The notes under the pieces are model-generated. The model was not told the DNA's origin, ran no database searches, and saw only the letters and a program-made list of their open reading frames with translations. A program made the position numbers and the translations under genes. Of a stretch of 54,875 nucleotides of DNA, positions 1 to 8,353 are shown in pieces (position 1 is the first letter of the stretch; each line of letters begins with the position of its first letter). Source of the DNA: an uncultured Erysipelotrichaceae bacterium (GTDB lineage: Bacteria > Bacillota_I > Bacilli_A > Erysipelotrichales > Erysipelotrichaceae); assembly GCA_900314905.1 (NCBI GenBank), contig OMXA01000011.1, forward strand, positions 1 through 54,875. Reading direction: 5' to 3'.

Positions 1-178
1 GGTGGAGCAGCAGTATCTGCCCGATGAGATTCGTAATGAGCAGATATATGAGCCGAATGATATTGGTCACGAGACAGACATCAAGGCTTATTTCAGAAAA
101 ATCGGGAAAGAACCAAATAGGTACGCTTACGTTGACCCGTCACTTTCGGGGAAGCCCGAGAAACCATGGGAAGATTGA
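1..178 (+). CDS. rarA: C-terminal end of replication-associated recombination protein A (RarA/MgsA), partial
   Basis: Only the last 58 codons are in the window (frame from base 2, stop TGA 176-178). The peptide contains QQYLPDEI and a following YEPND segment, which match the conserved C-terminal QQYLPDE...YEP region of RarA/MgsA, an AAA+ ATPase that acts at stalled replication forks. The ATPase core lies upstream of the window, so the call rests on this short tail alone. The next gene starts 38 bases downstream on the same strand. Confidence 0.6.
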   Translation, partial: VEQQYLPDEIRNEQIYEPNDIGHETDIKAYFRKIGKEPNRYAYVDPSLSGKPEKPWED

Positions 179-216
179 TCATAGAGAGTAAAGCAGCCTG
201 CAAAGGCAAAGAAGCA

Positions 217-1000
217 ATGATTGGGCGTGATGAGATATTCCAATATGTGAGAAAAAAATATAACGTTGCAGAGGATTATCCTTTGCCGACCGCCCCGACC
301 TTTCCGGTCATGCGGCATCAGGACACTCGCAAGTGGTTTGCGATTATCATGGATGTTCCGAAGGATAAGCTGGGACTGACCGGACAACAGAGGGTGGATG
401 TTATCAATGTAAAACTAAGTGATCCTCTGCTTGTGGATCTAGTGACGCGGCAGGACGGATATTTCAAAGGATATCATTTTAACCGTGGAAATTGGATCTC
501 CATCCTTCTTGATGGAACGGTTCCTTTCGAAGATATCTGCAGATGGATTGATGAAAGCTTGCAGATGGATTGATGAAAGCTTCTTCGTAACGGCTTCCAA
601 ACAGAGAAAGCAGGAATATCGTCCACCAAAAGAATGGATTATTCCGGCGAATCCGAAGTATTACGATACAGAACACGCGTTTGATGAGAAAAACGAAATA
701 GATTGGAAGCAGGGGATAGGAATCAAAACGGGTGACATCGTGTTTATGTACGTAACCGCCCCGGTATCGGCTATTCTCTATAAATGCAGGGTTACGCGGA
801 CGAATATCCCTTACGACTATATGGATGATCATCTTACGATCAGATCAATCATGAAGATCGAACTTCTTGAGCGGTTTAAGCCGGACAGGTTCACATTTCA
901 TGTTTTGAAAAATGAATATGGCATTTATGCTGTCAGAGGGCCGAGAGGTGTGCCGTATTCTTTAAGCGAGGCGCTGAAACGGGTAGGTGATCAAAGGTGA
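217..1000 (+). pseudogene. MmcQ/YjbR-family DNA-binding protein with C-terminal EVE/PUA-like domain, broken by frameshift
   Basis: Two reading frames together encode one protein. Frame 1 (217-573) gives an MmcQ/YjbR domain beginning MIGRDEIFQYVRKKY and ending in a spurious tail after CRWIDES. Frame 2, open to 1000, continues from the same CRWIDES peptide into a domain with WIIPANPKYYD, GDIVFMYV and AVRGPRGVPYSL, which looks like an EVE/PUA-like fold. The shift is explained exactly by a 22-bp tandem duplication at 539-582; removing one copy gives a single frame of about 253 aa. The start at 217 is chosen because family members begin with this peptide; an upstream ATG at 166 would overlap rarA. 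The MmcQ domain alone may still be made. Function of the family is not established. Confidence 0.7.
539..582 (+). repeat. 22-bp perfect direct tandem duplication
   Basis: Bases 539-560 and 561-582 are identical copies of a 22-bp unit that begins gcagatggatt and ends gaaagctt. Because 22 is not a multiple of three, the second copy throws the reading frame by one base and creates an early stop in the MmcQ-family gene. It looks like replication slippage, or a sequencing or assembly artefact. Confidence 0.95.
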
Positions 1001-1113
1001 CAAGATATGCAGCGTTTGATGTGGAAACACCGAACCGAATGAACAACCGGATGAGCGCAATCGGAATTACGGTAATAGAAGATGTGAAAATTGCCGATGA
1101 ATATTTCAATTAA
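997..1113 (+). pseudogene. Truncated DnaQ-like 3'-5' exonuclease, N-terminal fragment
   Basis: A GTG at 997 overlaps the TGA of the preceding gene (GTGA), as in a tightly coupled operon. It opens 38 codons that end in TAA at 1111. The peptide starts VTRYAAFDVETPN and continues NNRMSAIGIT, the Exo I motif (D-x-E) and following strand of the DnaQ/DEDD exonuclease family. The rest of the usual catalytic domain (Exo II and III) is absent, and the downstream sequence does not continue the family in any frame. I infer that a deletion or insertion near 1110 removed the remainder. Confidence 0.65.
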
Positions 1114-1511
1114 TTATATGCTCATTCCTTATTATCACTAAGACACATCTTTCGGTATCGCGTTGTTGTTCGATTCCCAATCATATTTTCATCACGAAAG
1201 GTGAAGAATCTTTGTGGTCGTTTTCGGGTTATTCCATTTCAGCCATCACGCCATGACACTTTCCCGTTTTCAATACACACAAAGTGATTGCAACAATCCG
1301 TAATTAGGTCCGAATCATGAGTAATACTGAATATTGTTTTCCTCAACGCACTTAACTCTCACATATATAAAAGAGAACACTGGTGATCCACTCATGAACG
1401 CAAGCTACACACTCATTAATTCATCTGGTGTTCAACGGCTTAAAGCTCTATTTCCTCTAATGAGAAATTTGCAACCAATCCCATGCTCGTTTATGAGGCA
1501 ACTTCGTAAAC
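1114..1511. other. Non-coding stretch with no recognisable gene
   Basis: About 400 bases between the exonuclease fragment and the end of aspA. It is visibly more AT-rich than the rest of the window. All frames are short and none gives a peptide I recognise; one 45-codon stretch on the plus strand (around 1140-1275) is rich in R, F and S but matches no family I know. No clear terminator follows aspA here. It may be the scar of a lost mobile element. Confidence 0.5.
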
Positions 1512-2948
1512 TTAATCATTTTCGAGGGGTGTTTCTGAAGAAAGAGAATCTTCATGATCTAGATCCAGTTTCTCTGCATGCAGAATCCGGTGAAGCTCTT
1601 CCGAGGTCATCAGTCCTTCCTGAACCACTTTCCTGCAGAATGCCTGGCGGTCATTCCCGCATTCTGCGGCAAGTTCAGATGCTTTCTCGTAGCCGATATA
1701 CGGAGACAATACCGTGGCATAGATCAGCGCATGATCCAGATGCTTTCTGCAGCCGGAAGCGTCGGCTTCCAGAGGATCGATGCACTTTTCCTGGAGTGAT
1801 TTCACTGCCTGATCCAGAACGGTCAGGCTGTCAAGGAGACGATCCGCGATCAGAGGCATGAATGCGTTCAGTTCAAAATTACCCATCGAAGCAGCAGAGG
1901 TAATGGCATTGTCATCTGCGATCGCTGCAAGTGCAGCCTGGGTGACCATTTCCGGAATGACCGGATTCACTTTTCCCGGCATGATGGTGCTTCCTTCCTG
2001 CAGAGGTTTCAGATGAATTTCGCTGAGGCCTCCATAAGGACCGGAGTTCATGATCCGAAGGTCGGTGCAGATCTTGATCAGGCTGACCGCAAGTGCCTTA
2101 AGAAGACCGGATACTTCCGTGAATACATCGCAGTTCTGAGTCAGGTCCATGGGGTATTCTGCTCTTGCAAGACCGTATTCTGTAAGCACCTGAAGATGAT
2201 CTGTTACCCGGTACATATACTGCCGGGTTGTATTATTCCGGTTTCCGACTGCAGTTCCTCCCAGGTTGATCTGTCTGAGACGTTCTTCAGCTTTGTAGAT
2301 CCGCCAGCGGTCACGGGCAATTGCCTGCGCATAGGCGCCGAATTCTTCACCGAGAGTGATCGGAACAGCATCCATCATCTCTGTTCTTCCGAGCTTCACG
2401 ATTCTGCTGTATTCCTGCTCTTTGCGCTGCAGGCTTTCCTGGAGCCTGCTGCAGCTCTGACTGAGCGCACGGACCAGACCGATTGAGGCAATTCTGAGCG
2501 CAGTAGGATAGACATCGTTCGTGGACTGCCCAAGATTCACATCATCCAGAGGATGGAGGTATGAATATTCTCCTGGTTTACGTCCCATCTTTTTCAGACC
2601 GAGATTGGCAAGGACTTCATTCACGTTCATGTTTGTCGTTGTCCCGGCACCGCCTTGCAGGGCATCTGCGGGGAAGGCAGATCGGAATGCTTCCGGATCC
2701 TGCAGGATCTCATCGCAGGCGAAGAGAATTGCTTCAGCTTTTTCTCTGCTCAGTCTCTCAGTATCCAGATTTGCCAGAGCAGCAGCTTTCTTTACGAGGA
2801 CCATTGCCGCAATCAGCTCAATTCGGACTGGCCTTCCGGTTACCTGGAAGTTGGAAAGGGCGCGGGCAGTCTCGATTCCGTACAGACAATCTGCCGGAAG
2901 CTCCATCGTGCCAAGCAGGTCTTTTTCTATTCTGGTGTTCTCGTTCAT
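1512..2948 (-). CDS. aspA: Aspartate ammonia-lyase (aspartase)
   Basis: 478 aa, the normal length for the fumarase/aspartase superfamily. It converts L-aspartate to fumarate and ammonia. Visible signatures are GGAGTTTNMNVNEV (about residues 99-112), GQSTNDVYPTA (140-150), and the catalytic loop GSTIMPGKVNPVIPE (319-333); the VIPE ending is typical of aspartases rather than class II fumarases. The start ATG overlaps the stop of hydF by four bases, so the two are translationally coupled in one minus-strand operon. Fumarase and malic enzyme genes that could consume its product lie at 29.9-32.9 kb. Aspartase genes are known near hydrogenase maturation genes in other anaerobes; a role in supplying ammonia or fumarate there is inference. 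Confidence 0.93.
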   Translation of the reverse strand: MNENTRIEKDLLGTMELPADCLYGIETARALSNFQVTGRPVRIELIAAMVLVKKAAALANLDTERLSREKAEAILFACDEILQDPEAFRSAFPADALQGGAGTTTNMNVNEVLANLGLKKMGRKPGEYSYLHPLDDVNLGQSTNDVYPTALRIASIGLVRALSQSCSRLQESLQRKEQEYSRIVKLGRTEMMDAVPITLGEEFGAYAQAIARDRWRIYKAEERLRQINLGGTAVGNRNNTTRQYMYRVTDHLQVLTEYGLARAEYPMDLTQNCDVFTEVSGLLKALAVSLIKICTDLRIMNSGPYGGLSEIHLKPLQEGSTIMPGKVNPVIPEMVTQAALAAIADDNAITSAASMGNFELNAFMPLIADRLLDSLTVLDQAVKSLQEKCIDPLEADASGCRKHLDHALIYATVLSPYIGYEKASELAAECGNDRQAFCRKVVQEGLMTSEELHRILHAEKLDLDHEDSLSSETPLEND

Positions 2949-4180
2949 AGATCTTTGTGATTCTCCAGATAGGCAGAGATGGAAGGAAATGGCTCCAGGC
3001 TCCGCCTCAGAATTCCCTGCATGAAGGCAATCGCAATGCCGTAATTCGTGATCGGGATGCCTGCATCTTCGGCACAGGCAATCCGGTATTTCATTTCTCT
3101 TTCATTCAGCGTGCATCCGCCGCAGTGAATAATCATCCGATAAGAAGAGAGATCTTCCGGAAATTCAGTTCCGCTGGAATAGCAGAATTCCGGTTCAGCG
3201 CCTGAATAATTCCGGACCCAGCGAGGAATCTTGACGGACCCGATATCGTCGCATTGCCGGTGATGAGTACATCCTTCAGAGATGAGAACACGATCTCCGT
3301 CTTTCAGCTGATCCAGCATGCTGACCCCTTTTACCAGAGTTTCCAGATTGCCCTTATAGCGTGCCATCAGGATGGAAAAAGAGGTCAGAAGAATATCTTT
3401 CGGAGTATCTGCTGAAACCTTGGCAAATACCTGGCTGTCCGTGATCACGATTTTCGGTTTCTTCCCAAGATTCTCCAAGGTCTCTCTCAGCTCATATTCC
3501 TTGCATACAACTGCCGTAGCATCGGCTTCAAGGATATCGCGGATCGTCTGCTGCTGAGGAAGAATCAGTCTTCCTTTCGGAGCGGCTTTATCGATCGGAA
3601 CGACCAGCACCGCAAAGTCAGAAGGGGAAAGAAGGTCTCCGACAATCCGGAATTTCTCTTCCGGTACATGGTAGACCGAAGCAAGCAGTTCCCTCAGCTC
3701 GGGGATATGATAACCTGTCGAAGCACTGACTTCGATGATCGGAAATCCTGTAAGTTCACTGATAGCACTTTTCTGATTGTCTCTGACAAGGTCGTGCTTA
3801 TTCATCACGATGATGCAGGGAATCTGCTTTTTTTCGATCTGCTTGAGAATTGTCTCGTCCTCGGCGGACATCCCCAGACGTTCATCGATGACCAGCAGTG
3901 CAAGATCAGTTCTGTTCAGAATCTGCCAGCTCTTATGAACCCGCAGTTCTCCCAGCTTGCCTGTATCATCAAGCCCTGGAGTATCAATCAGCAGCACCGG
4001 ACCTAATGGAAGAATCTCCATTGCTTTGGAAACCGGATCGGTAGTTGTTCCTGATATTTCGGAAACAACTGCCAGGTCCTGGCCGGTAATCGCGTTGATC
4101 AGACTGGATTTTCCGGCATTCCGCTTTCCGAAGATCCCGATATGAACCCGTTCTGCATTCGGCGTATGATTCAGACTCAT
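2945..4180 (-). CDS. hydF: [FeFe]-hydrogenase H-cluster maturation GTPase HydF
   Basis: 411 aa. HydF is the GTP-binding scaffold on which the 2Fe subcluster of [FeFe]-hydrogenase is assembled before transfer to HydA. The N-terminal GTPase domain shows G1 (GKRNAGKSS, about 18-26), DTPG and NKHD. The C-terminal [4Fe-4S] site shows the family pattern C-x-H (Cys304 with His306) followed about 46 residues later by HCGGC (352-356). The start has a GGGAG site upstream. HydE, HydG and the hydrogenase itself are not in this window. The gene is the first of a two-gene unit with aspA. Its presence indicates an anaerobe that makes or consumes hydrogen. Confidence 0.95.
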   Translation of the reverse strand: MSLNHTPNAERVHIGIFGKRNAGKSSLINAITGQDLAVVSEISGTTTDPVSKAMEILPLGPVLLIDTPGLDDTGKLGELRVHKSWQILNRTDLALLVIDERLGMSAEDETILKQIEKKQIPCIIVMNKHDLVRDNQKSAISELTGFPIIEVSASTGYHIPELRELLASVYHVPEEKFRIVGDLLSPSDFAVLVVPIDKAAPKGRLILPQQQTIRDILEADATAVVCKEYELRETLENLGKKPKIVITDSQVFAKVSADTPKDILLTSFSILMARYKGNLETLVKGVSMLDQLKDGDRVLISEGCTHHRQCDDIGSVKIPRWVRNYSGAEPEFCYSSGTEFPEDLSSYRMIIHCGGCTLNEREMKYRIACAEDAGIPITNYGIAIAFMQGILRRSLEPFPSISAYLENHKDL

Positions 4181-4317
4181 GATTGTTTTCTCCCTTCGCT
4201 GTCAGAGGACTGACTGTCATCTTCCGGATCAGAGATCCTGTCGCTGTCTATTATATCAGCACGAACCAGAGTTCCGGAATGCATGAGAAAGGACTGCCGA
4301 GGCAGCCCTGACTTTGC

Positions 4318-5289
4318 TCAGTGCGGATCAGAAGAATGATCTTTCTTCTTCCGGAAGGTCAGATGCTTTCCGGTTTTTCTGCAGATCATGCGCACAATCC
4401 GGAAGATCGCAAACCCCAGCAATCCAAATGGAAGAATATAGATTGCTGCAATCAGAATCATCTGCAATGCATAGACGAAGTTCTTCCAGGTTCCGGAGAG
4501 TGCCTCTTTCAGACGATACGAGAAATCAGAAGTATCCGGTCCGCTCTGGTCTGGAGAATAGCGCTGAACTTCATCAATCTCAATGGTAACGGTGGAATAA
4601 GCAACATCCGTATCCATTGAGCTTCTGGCACTGCGTTTCTGGTTCAGCTCAGTCTGAACCTCACTGAGTCTGCTGTCAATGGTCACCATATCTTCTACGG
4701 TCTCAGCCTGATCGAGCATCTCCAGCAGACGCTTCTCCTGGGTTTCCAGACTTTCTATTTCAATATCATTGTCATGGTACTGCTTTGAGATGTTTTCCGT
4801 ACTTGAGGAACGGCTGGTCACTTTCCCGCTGTCTCCGGCTGAATTCATGAATGTCTCAAACGACTCCGTAGGGATTCTGGCAGTGAGGTACATATAGCGA
4901 TTGCTGTTCCGGAGAGAAGAACCGGTATACCAGCTGGTATCCTGATCATATTCATTCTGAGACTGGATGATGCCGTTCAGACTGCTGATCTGCTTTGTGA
5001 TCGAAGAGATTGTTTCTTCATAGTTCAGAGTTTCAATCGTAAGGGAACCTGTATAGACAATCTTGTCACCGGTGATTTCAGAATTCTCATCAGAATGATC
5101 TGCGGCTTCTGACGAAATCTCTGAGTTGCTGGCATATCCGTATGTTTGAGGATCTGCGGCTGAATCTGCTGCATCATACACTGCGGTACCTGAAGCTGCA
5201 GCAGATCTGCTTTTCCCGCAGGCAGCGAGAGAAAGAGATGCTGTGAGAACAGCAATGGTGATCAGAATCTTTGAATGATGACGCTTCAT
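4318..5289 (-). CDS. DUF4349 lipoprotein with C-terminal membrane anchor
   Basis: 323 aa from the ATG at 5289, chosen because it has a strong GGGAGG site and is followed at once by a lipoprotein signal peptide with lipobox LAAC. An upstream in-frame start would put a second hydrophobic stretch before it and is less likely. The middle matches the DUF4349 layout: a YTGSLTIET strand, a coiled-coil region (ESLETQEKRLLEMLDQAE), then DTDVAYSTVTIEI. A transmembrane helix (about residues 285-310) precedes a short basic tail. The protein should sit on the outer face of the membrane. Function of the family is unknown. Confidence 0.85.
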   Translation of the reverse strand: MKRHHSKILITIAVLTASLSLAACGKSRSAAASGTAVYDAADSAADPQTYGYASNSEISSEAADHSDENSEITGDKIVYTGSLTIETLNYEETISSITKQISSLNGIIQSQNEYDQDTSWYTGSSLRNSNRYMYLTARIPTESFETFMNSAGDSGKVTSRSSSTENISKQYHDNDIEIESLETQEKRLLEMLDQAETVEDMVTIDSRLSEVQTELNQKRSARSSMDTDVAYSTVTIEIDEVQRYSPDQSGPDTSDFSYRLKEALSGTWKNFVYALQMILIAAIYILPFGLLGFAIFRIVRMICRKTGKHLTFRKKKDHSSDPH

Positions 5290-5559
5290 AGTAGTATTCC
5301 TCCCAGATAGAAACAGTATCAATGAAGACAATGCTGCAGAAGAAAATCTGAATGCGAGAGATTGCAAGCCTGCAGAACCATGATATCAGATGATGCGATA
5401 GAAAAAAGCAGATGCTGGAAAACAGACATGCACAGAGTGTTCCGGAACCATTGCTGAACTATGGCAGAAATCGGAGAATCTGAAGAAGACCGGGGCTGTT
5501 CTGAAACCAGAGCAGCGGGATAGCCTGCAGGAAAGAAGATCAGTGATCGGGAAGAAAAA

Positions 5560-5582
5560 GAGGTGCTTAACGGCAGCACCTC
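5560..5582 (-). terminator. Rho-independent terminator of the DODA-type dioxygenase gene
   Basis: Seven-base stem GAGGTGC/GCACCTC with a nine-base loop; on the minus strand it is followed by TTTTTCTT. The stem overlaps the stop codon of the gene ending at 5581. Confidence 0.8.
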
Positions 5583-6357
5583 AGTTTTCCCAGAGATAAG
5601 AAGTCATCGACATGGATCCAAGCTCACGGTATTCATTCCAGGCCTTTACGGAAGAGGATCCTTCTGCTGCGCCTGCAGCAATCAGCAGGGGATCGAAGTG
5701 CTCGGCTGTCGGGACAGCACGTTTCCAGCCATGAATTTTCTGATAATTCAGCAGGCCCTCAGAATTCCGGCTCAGAATGAGATCTCGGATGGTTTCATCG
5801 AACTGATCCGCCCAGGCATAGCCATCGTTCATGTCCCAGCCAACCAGGGACAGATTATGAACGACATTGCCACTGGCCAGAATCAATGCGCCTTCTTCAC
5901 GCATCGGTTTCAGTTTTCTGCCGATTTCATATAGTTCTGCAGGGGATGCAGTCACATTGGTGCTGACCATGACAACCGGAATATCTGCATCCGGAAACAG
6001 ATTGCATAAAACGGACCATATGCCGTGATCAATGCCCCAGGAGCTGTCCTGTTCAGCGTCACTGCCGAGCAGTTTCAGAACTTTTCCGGCATATTCAGGG
6101 GACCCTGATGGGGCATATTTCACCTGATATAGTTCTTCTGGGAAGCCATACATGTCGTAAATCTGCGGATTGTCCGCTGCCGTTCTGACCAGGGTGCTTC
6201 TTGCGGCCCAGTGCGCAGATACAGCAATGATGACAGACGGGCGCTTCAGTTCTGTGCCAAGGGTTCTCCAGCCGTTTCTTGCCCGGCTGCTTTCTTCAAT
6301 TGCATTCATAGGGGAGCCATGTCCGGCGAACAGGACAGGCATAAGATCTTTATTCAT
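5581..6357 (-). CDS. ygiD: DODA-type extradiol aromatic ring-opening dioxygenase
   Basis: 258 aa, family length. Members are zinc or iron extradiol dioxygenases such as E. coli YgiD (4,5-DOPA dioxygenase). Visible features are FAGHGSPMNAIE near the N-terminus (metal-binding His), the SAHW segment, IDHGIWSVL, and SGNVVHNL. A TAEHFDPLL segment near the C-terminus supplies a further conserved His. The start has an AAAGGAG site. It is divergent from an HxlR regulator whose start lies 127 bases away, so local control by that regulator is likely. The natural substrate cannot be told from sequence. Confidence 0.88.
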   Translation of the reverse strand: MNKDLMPVLFAGHGSPMNAIEESSRARNGWRTLGTELKRPSVIIAVSAHWAARSTLVRTAADNPQIYDMYGFPEELYQVKYAPSGSPEYAGKVLKLLGSDAEQDSSWGIDHGIWSVLCNLFPDADIPVVMVSTNVTASPAELYEIGRKLKPMREEGALILASGNVVHNLSLVGWDMNDGYAWADQFDETIRDLILSRNSEGLLNYQKIHGWKRAVPTAEHFDPLLIAAGAAEGSSSVKAWNEYRELGSMSMTSYLWEN

Positions 6358-6484
6358 GAAATGAGTTCTCCTTTCCTCGATGTGAATAGTCTGCCTCAGG
6401 TCATATCAGATGTAAATCACGCAGTTTTTTTATATATTGTTGGAAAAAGAAAAGAAGCTTCATTAACTGAAGCCATGGAGAAGA

Positions 6485-6817
6485 ATGATGAGTACAGATC
6501 ACAGCAGAGTATATGATGCAGTATGTCTTCGAAGCATCCGCAGAGTTTCTGAGATCTTCAGCGGGAAATGGTCTTATCTGGTTCTGGAGCAGCTCCATAT
6601 CGGCACAATGCGATTCAGCGATCTGTCCAGAGCACTGAACGTCAGCACGAAGTCTCTGACTGACACCCTGTGGCATCTGGAACAGAATGGAATTATCTCA
6701 AGAACGGTCATTCCCACAGTTCCCGTCACAGTTCAGTATGAACTGACAGAAAAGGGACGGGGATTTGACCAGGTGCTTCTTGCCATGAAGGCCTGGGAGA
6801 ATGAGTATGATCACTGA
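6485..6817 (+). CDS. HxlR-family winged-helix transcriptional regulator
   Basis: 110 aa, typical HxlR length. The core reads FSGKWSYLVLEQL, MRFSDLSRAL, STKSLTDTLWHLEQNGIISR and YELTEKG, the standard helix and wing order. A GGAG site precedes the paired ATG codons at 6485/6488. It is divergent from the DODA-type dioxygenase and convergent with the YoaK-like gene, whose stop overlaps its last seven bases. HxlR proteins often sense electrophiles or redox stress and control a neighbouring oxidoreductase; here the dioxygenase is the obvious target, which is inference. Confidence 0.9.
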   Translation: MMSTDHSRVYDAVCLRSIRRVSEIFSGKWSYLVLEQLHIGTMRFSDLSRALNVSTKSLTDTLWHLEQNGIISRTVIPTVPVTVQYELTEKGRGFDQVLLAMKAWENEYDH

Positions 6818-7491
6818 AGCGATTCTGTTTTCAGCATGAGCAGGAATGAAATCAGAAGGAAGCCGCTGCAGATCCAGATCATCGCATGACGCATGGAAGC
6901 CGAAAGATAGCTTCCGAGCCCCGCTCCTAATGCAAAAGTCAGAATGACTCCGAAGTAATGAAGACTTCTGATCAGCTTCTCGGATTCGCGAGTGCGGAGG
7001 TAGATCGATAACGATTCCATGCCCGCCCGAAGATTGCCGATGCACATGGTACTGGCGTATCCATATCCGGATATTTTCCGGAAGGCTTCGACCTGCATTG
7101 CACAGCAGAATGAAGTGAGTGCATTTGCTGCCAGATCCTTGCTTTCTGGCAGAAGACCGACAAGAAACAGGATCAGAGCTTCCAGAACCACGATTATCTG
7201 ACGCCAGTGGATGCGTCTGCTTCCCTGGAAGGAAGCGTGAATCCGTTCGGCCGCAAAGATTCCGGCTGAAAATGCCAGGAGAGGAATGAGATAGCGCAGT
7301 CCGCCGGAGGGATCTCCTGAGAAGAAATGCTGGCTCATCAGCACGATGTTTCCGGTCTGGGCATTTGCAAATACTTTGCCGCGCACAAAGTAGGAGTAGG
7401 CATCCTGCATACCACCCGACAAGGTGAGAAAGAATACGGTGATCGGTGCTTCAGACATCTGCCTTGATTGAATCAAAGAAAGTCGTTCCAT
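6811..7491 (-). CDS. YoaK-family (DUF1275) integral membrane protein
   Basis: About 226 aa from the ATG at 7491 (MERLSLIQSRQMSEAP). The peptides LTLSGGMQDAYSYF, FANAQTGNIVLM and GYASTMCIGNLR are diagnostic of DUF1275, which has six predicted membrane helices. An upstream start at 7563 is possible but adds residues not usual for the family and overlaps the divergent esterase fragment. Function is unknown; some relatives are called putative transporters. It ends convergently with the HxlR gene with a seven-base overlap. Confidence 0.85.
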   Translation of the reverse strand: MERLSLIQSRQMSEAPITVFFLTLSGGMQDAYSYFVRGKVFANAQTGNIVLMSQHFFSGDPSGGLRYLIPLLAFSAGIFAAERIHASFQGSRRIHWRQIIVVLEALILFLVGLLPESKDLAANALTSFCCAMQVEAFRKISGYGYASTMCIGNLRAGMESLSIYLRTRESEKLIRSLHYFGVILTFALGAGLGSYLSASMRHAMIWICSGFLLISFLLMLKTESLQ

Positions 7492-7537
7492 TCTGAGTTC
7501 TCTTTTCCGAGGACTTACTATAGCTGTCCATGAAGCA

Positions 7538-8017
7538 GTGTGCAAGAATAAATACAGATCCAATCCGGTTTCATTTCTTCGCTTGTGCTATTCGCATTAT
7601 CTTGGCATGGAGATGCCGAAGGCATTCCTGCTTCCGGATCGTCGTTTTGAAGATGGAGCACGGGAAGAGTGCTACCCGGTGCTCTATCTGCTGCATGGCT
7701 TTGCTGCTGATGAGATCAGCTGGATACGCATGACGGAAAAAGAGCGGTATGCAAAGTACGCTGAAGTGATCATCGCGATGCCATGCATCCATCGCAGCTT
7801 CTGCGTCAATGCCATTCATGGGCTTCGATATGAGGAATATATGGTGAAAGAGGTTCCATATATCGTTCATGAGTTCTTTCATGCTTCCTGGCGACGGGAA
7901 GATCAGTATGTCTCCGGTGTTTCAATGGGCGGTTATGGCGCACTGAAGCTTGGCCTGAGTCATTTGGAGGTGTTCGATCATATTGCGGCTTTTGGGTTCT
8001 GCCGAAGAAAAGATTAG
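7538..8017 (+). pseudogene. Esterase D/tributyrin-esterase family fragment (alpha/beta hydrolase), C-terminally truncated
   Basis: 159 codons match the first part of the putative esterase family: SHYLGMEMPKAFLLPD, YPVLYLLHGF, the oxyanion region, and the nucleophile elbow GVSMGGYGALKL. After SHLEVFDHIAAF the family would continue for another hundred or so residues carrying the catalytic Asp and His; here the frame departs and stops at 8017. The N-terminus is also short and no Shine-Dalgarno site precedes the apparent ATG. I read it as a decayed gene without a full catalytic triad. Confidence 0.6.
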
Positions 8018-8129
8018 CTGCAAAACTCAGACAGGCAGCCAGCACTTGTCGTGAACCGATGGAAAAGCGGAGAGCTGAATGGCTTTCTGCAAATCCTGGC
8101 TCATATAAATGCATGCATTCAGAAGAACG

Positions 8130-8164
8130 GAAGACAGATCGAATCGGCTGTCTTCTTTCATTTT
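8130..8164 (+). terminator. Rho-independent terminator downstream of the esterase fragment
   Basis: Stem GAAGACAG (8130-8137) with CTGTCTTC (8148-8155), ten-base loop, followed by TTTCATTTT. Confidence 0.75.
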
Positions 8165-8271
8165 GCTGTCAGGTCGCTTTGGCTCTATTCCGCTGCAGTT
8201 TCCTCTGCTTTTCATTCTGCATGCCGATGATCCTCGCTTCCGATCAGCGCAGAAGGGGCTGCCGGAAGGTA

Positions 8272-8280
8272 TGCTATAAT
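8272..8280 (+). promoter_or_regulatory. Extended -10 promoter of the MATE exporter gene
   Basis: TGCTATAAT, with a perfect TATAAT at 8275-8280 and an upstream TG. No good -35 is seen at the expected distance, which is common for extended -10 promoters. Transcription would begin near 8287 and give a leader of about 170 bases. Confidence 0.7.
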
Positions 8281-8282
8281 AT

Positions 8283-8353
8283 TTCTGCGGGCATTTAATA
8301 GAATAGTCGCAGAAGGAAAAGGGAACCCACTTTATTCAGACGGGTACTTTTTT
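8283..8353 (+). promoter_or_regulatory. Structured leader with conditional terminator; candidate guanidine-IV (mepA) riboswitch
   Basis: A first hairpin pairs TTCTGCG (8283-8289) with CGCAGAA (8308-8314). A second pairs AAAAGGGAACCC (8317-8328) with GGGTACTTTTTT (8342-8353), with one A-A mismatch and two G-U pairs, and ends in six T. This is an intrinsic terminator lying in the leader, about 105 bases before the MATE coding region, so it must be conditional for the gene to be expressed. Guanidine-IV riboswitches control MATE (mepA) genes by such a terminator and carry a conserved ACGG-type element; GACGGGTAC here is compatible. Assignment is from memory of the class and was not tested with a covariance model. 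The predicted start of transcription falls inside the first hairpin, which weakens it. Confidence 0.4.

Noticed and set aside
1140-1275. Possible remnant of a transposase in the AT-rich gap
   Set aside because: I translated both strands here; no frame gave a motif I could tie to a named transposase family.
1334-1861. A 175-codon plus-strand open frame opposite the end of aspA
   Set aside because: Most of it is the antisense of aspA, and the unique part has no Shine-Dalgarno site or recognisable domain.
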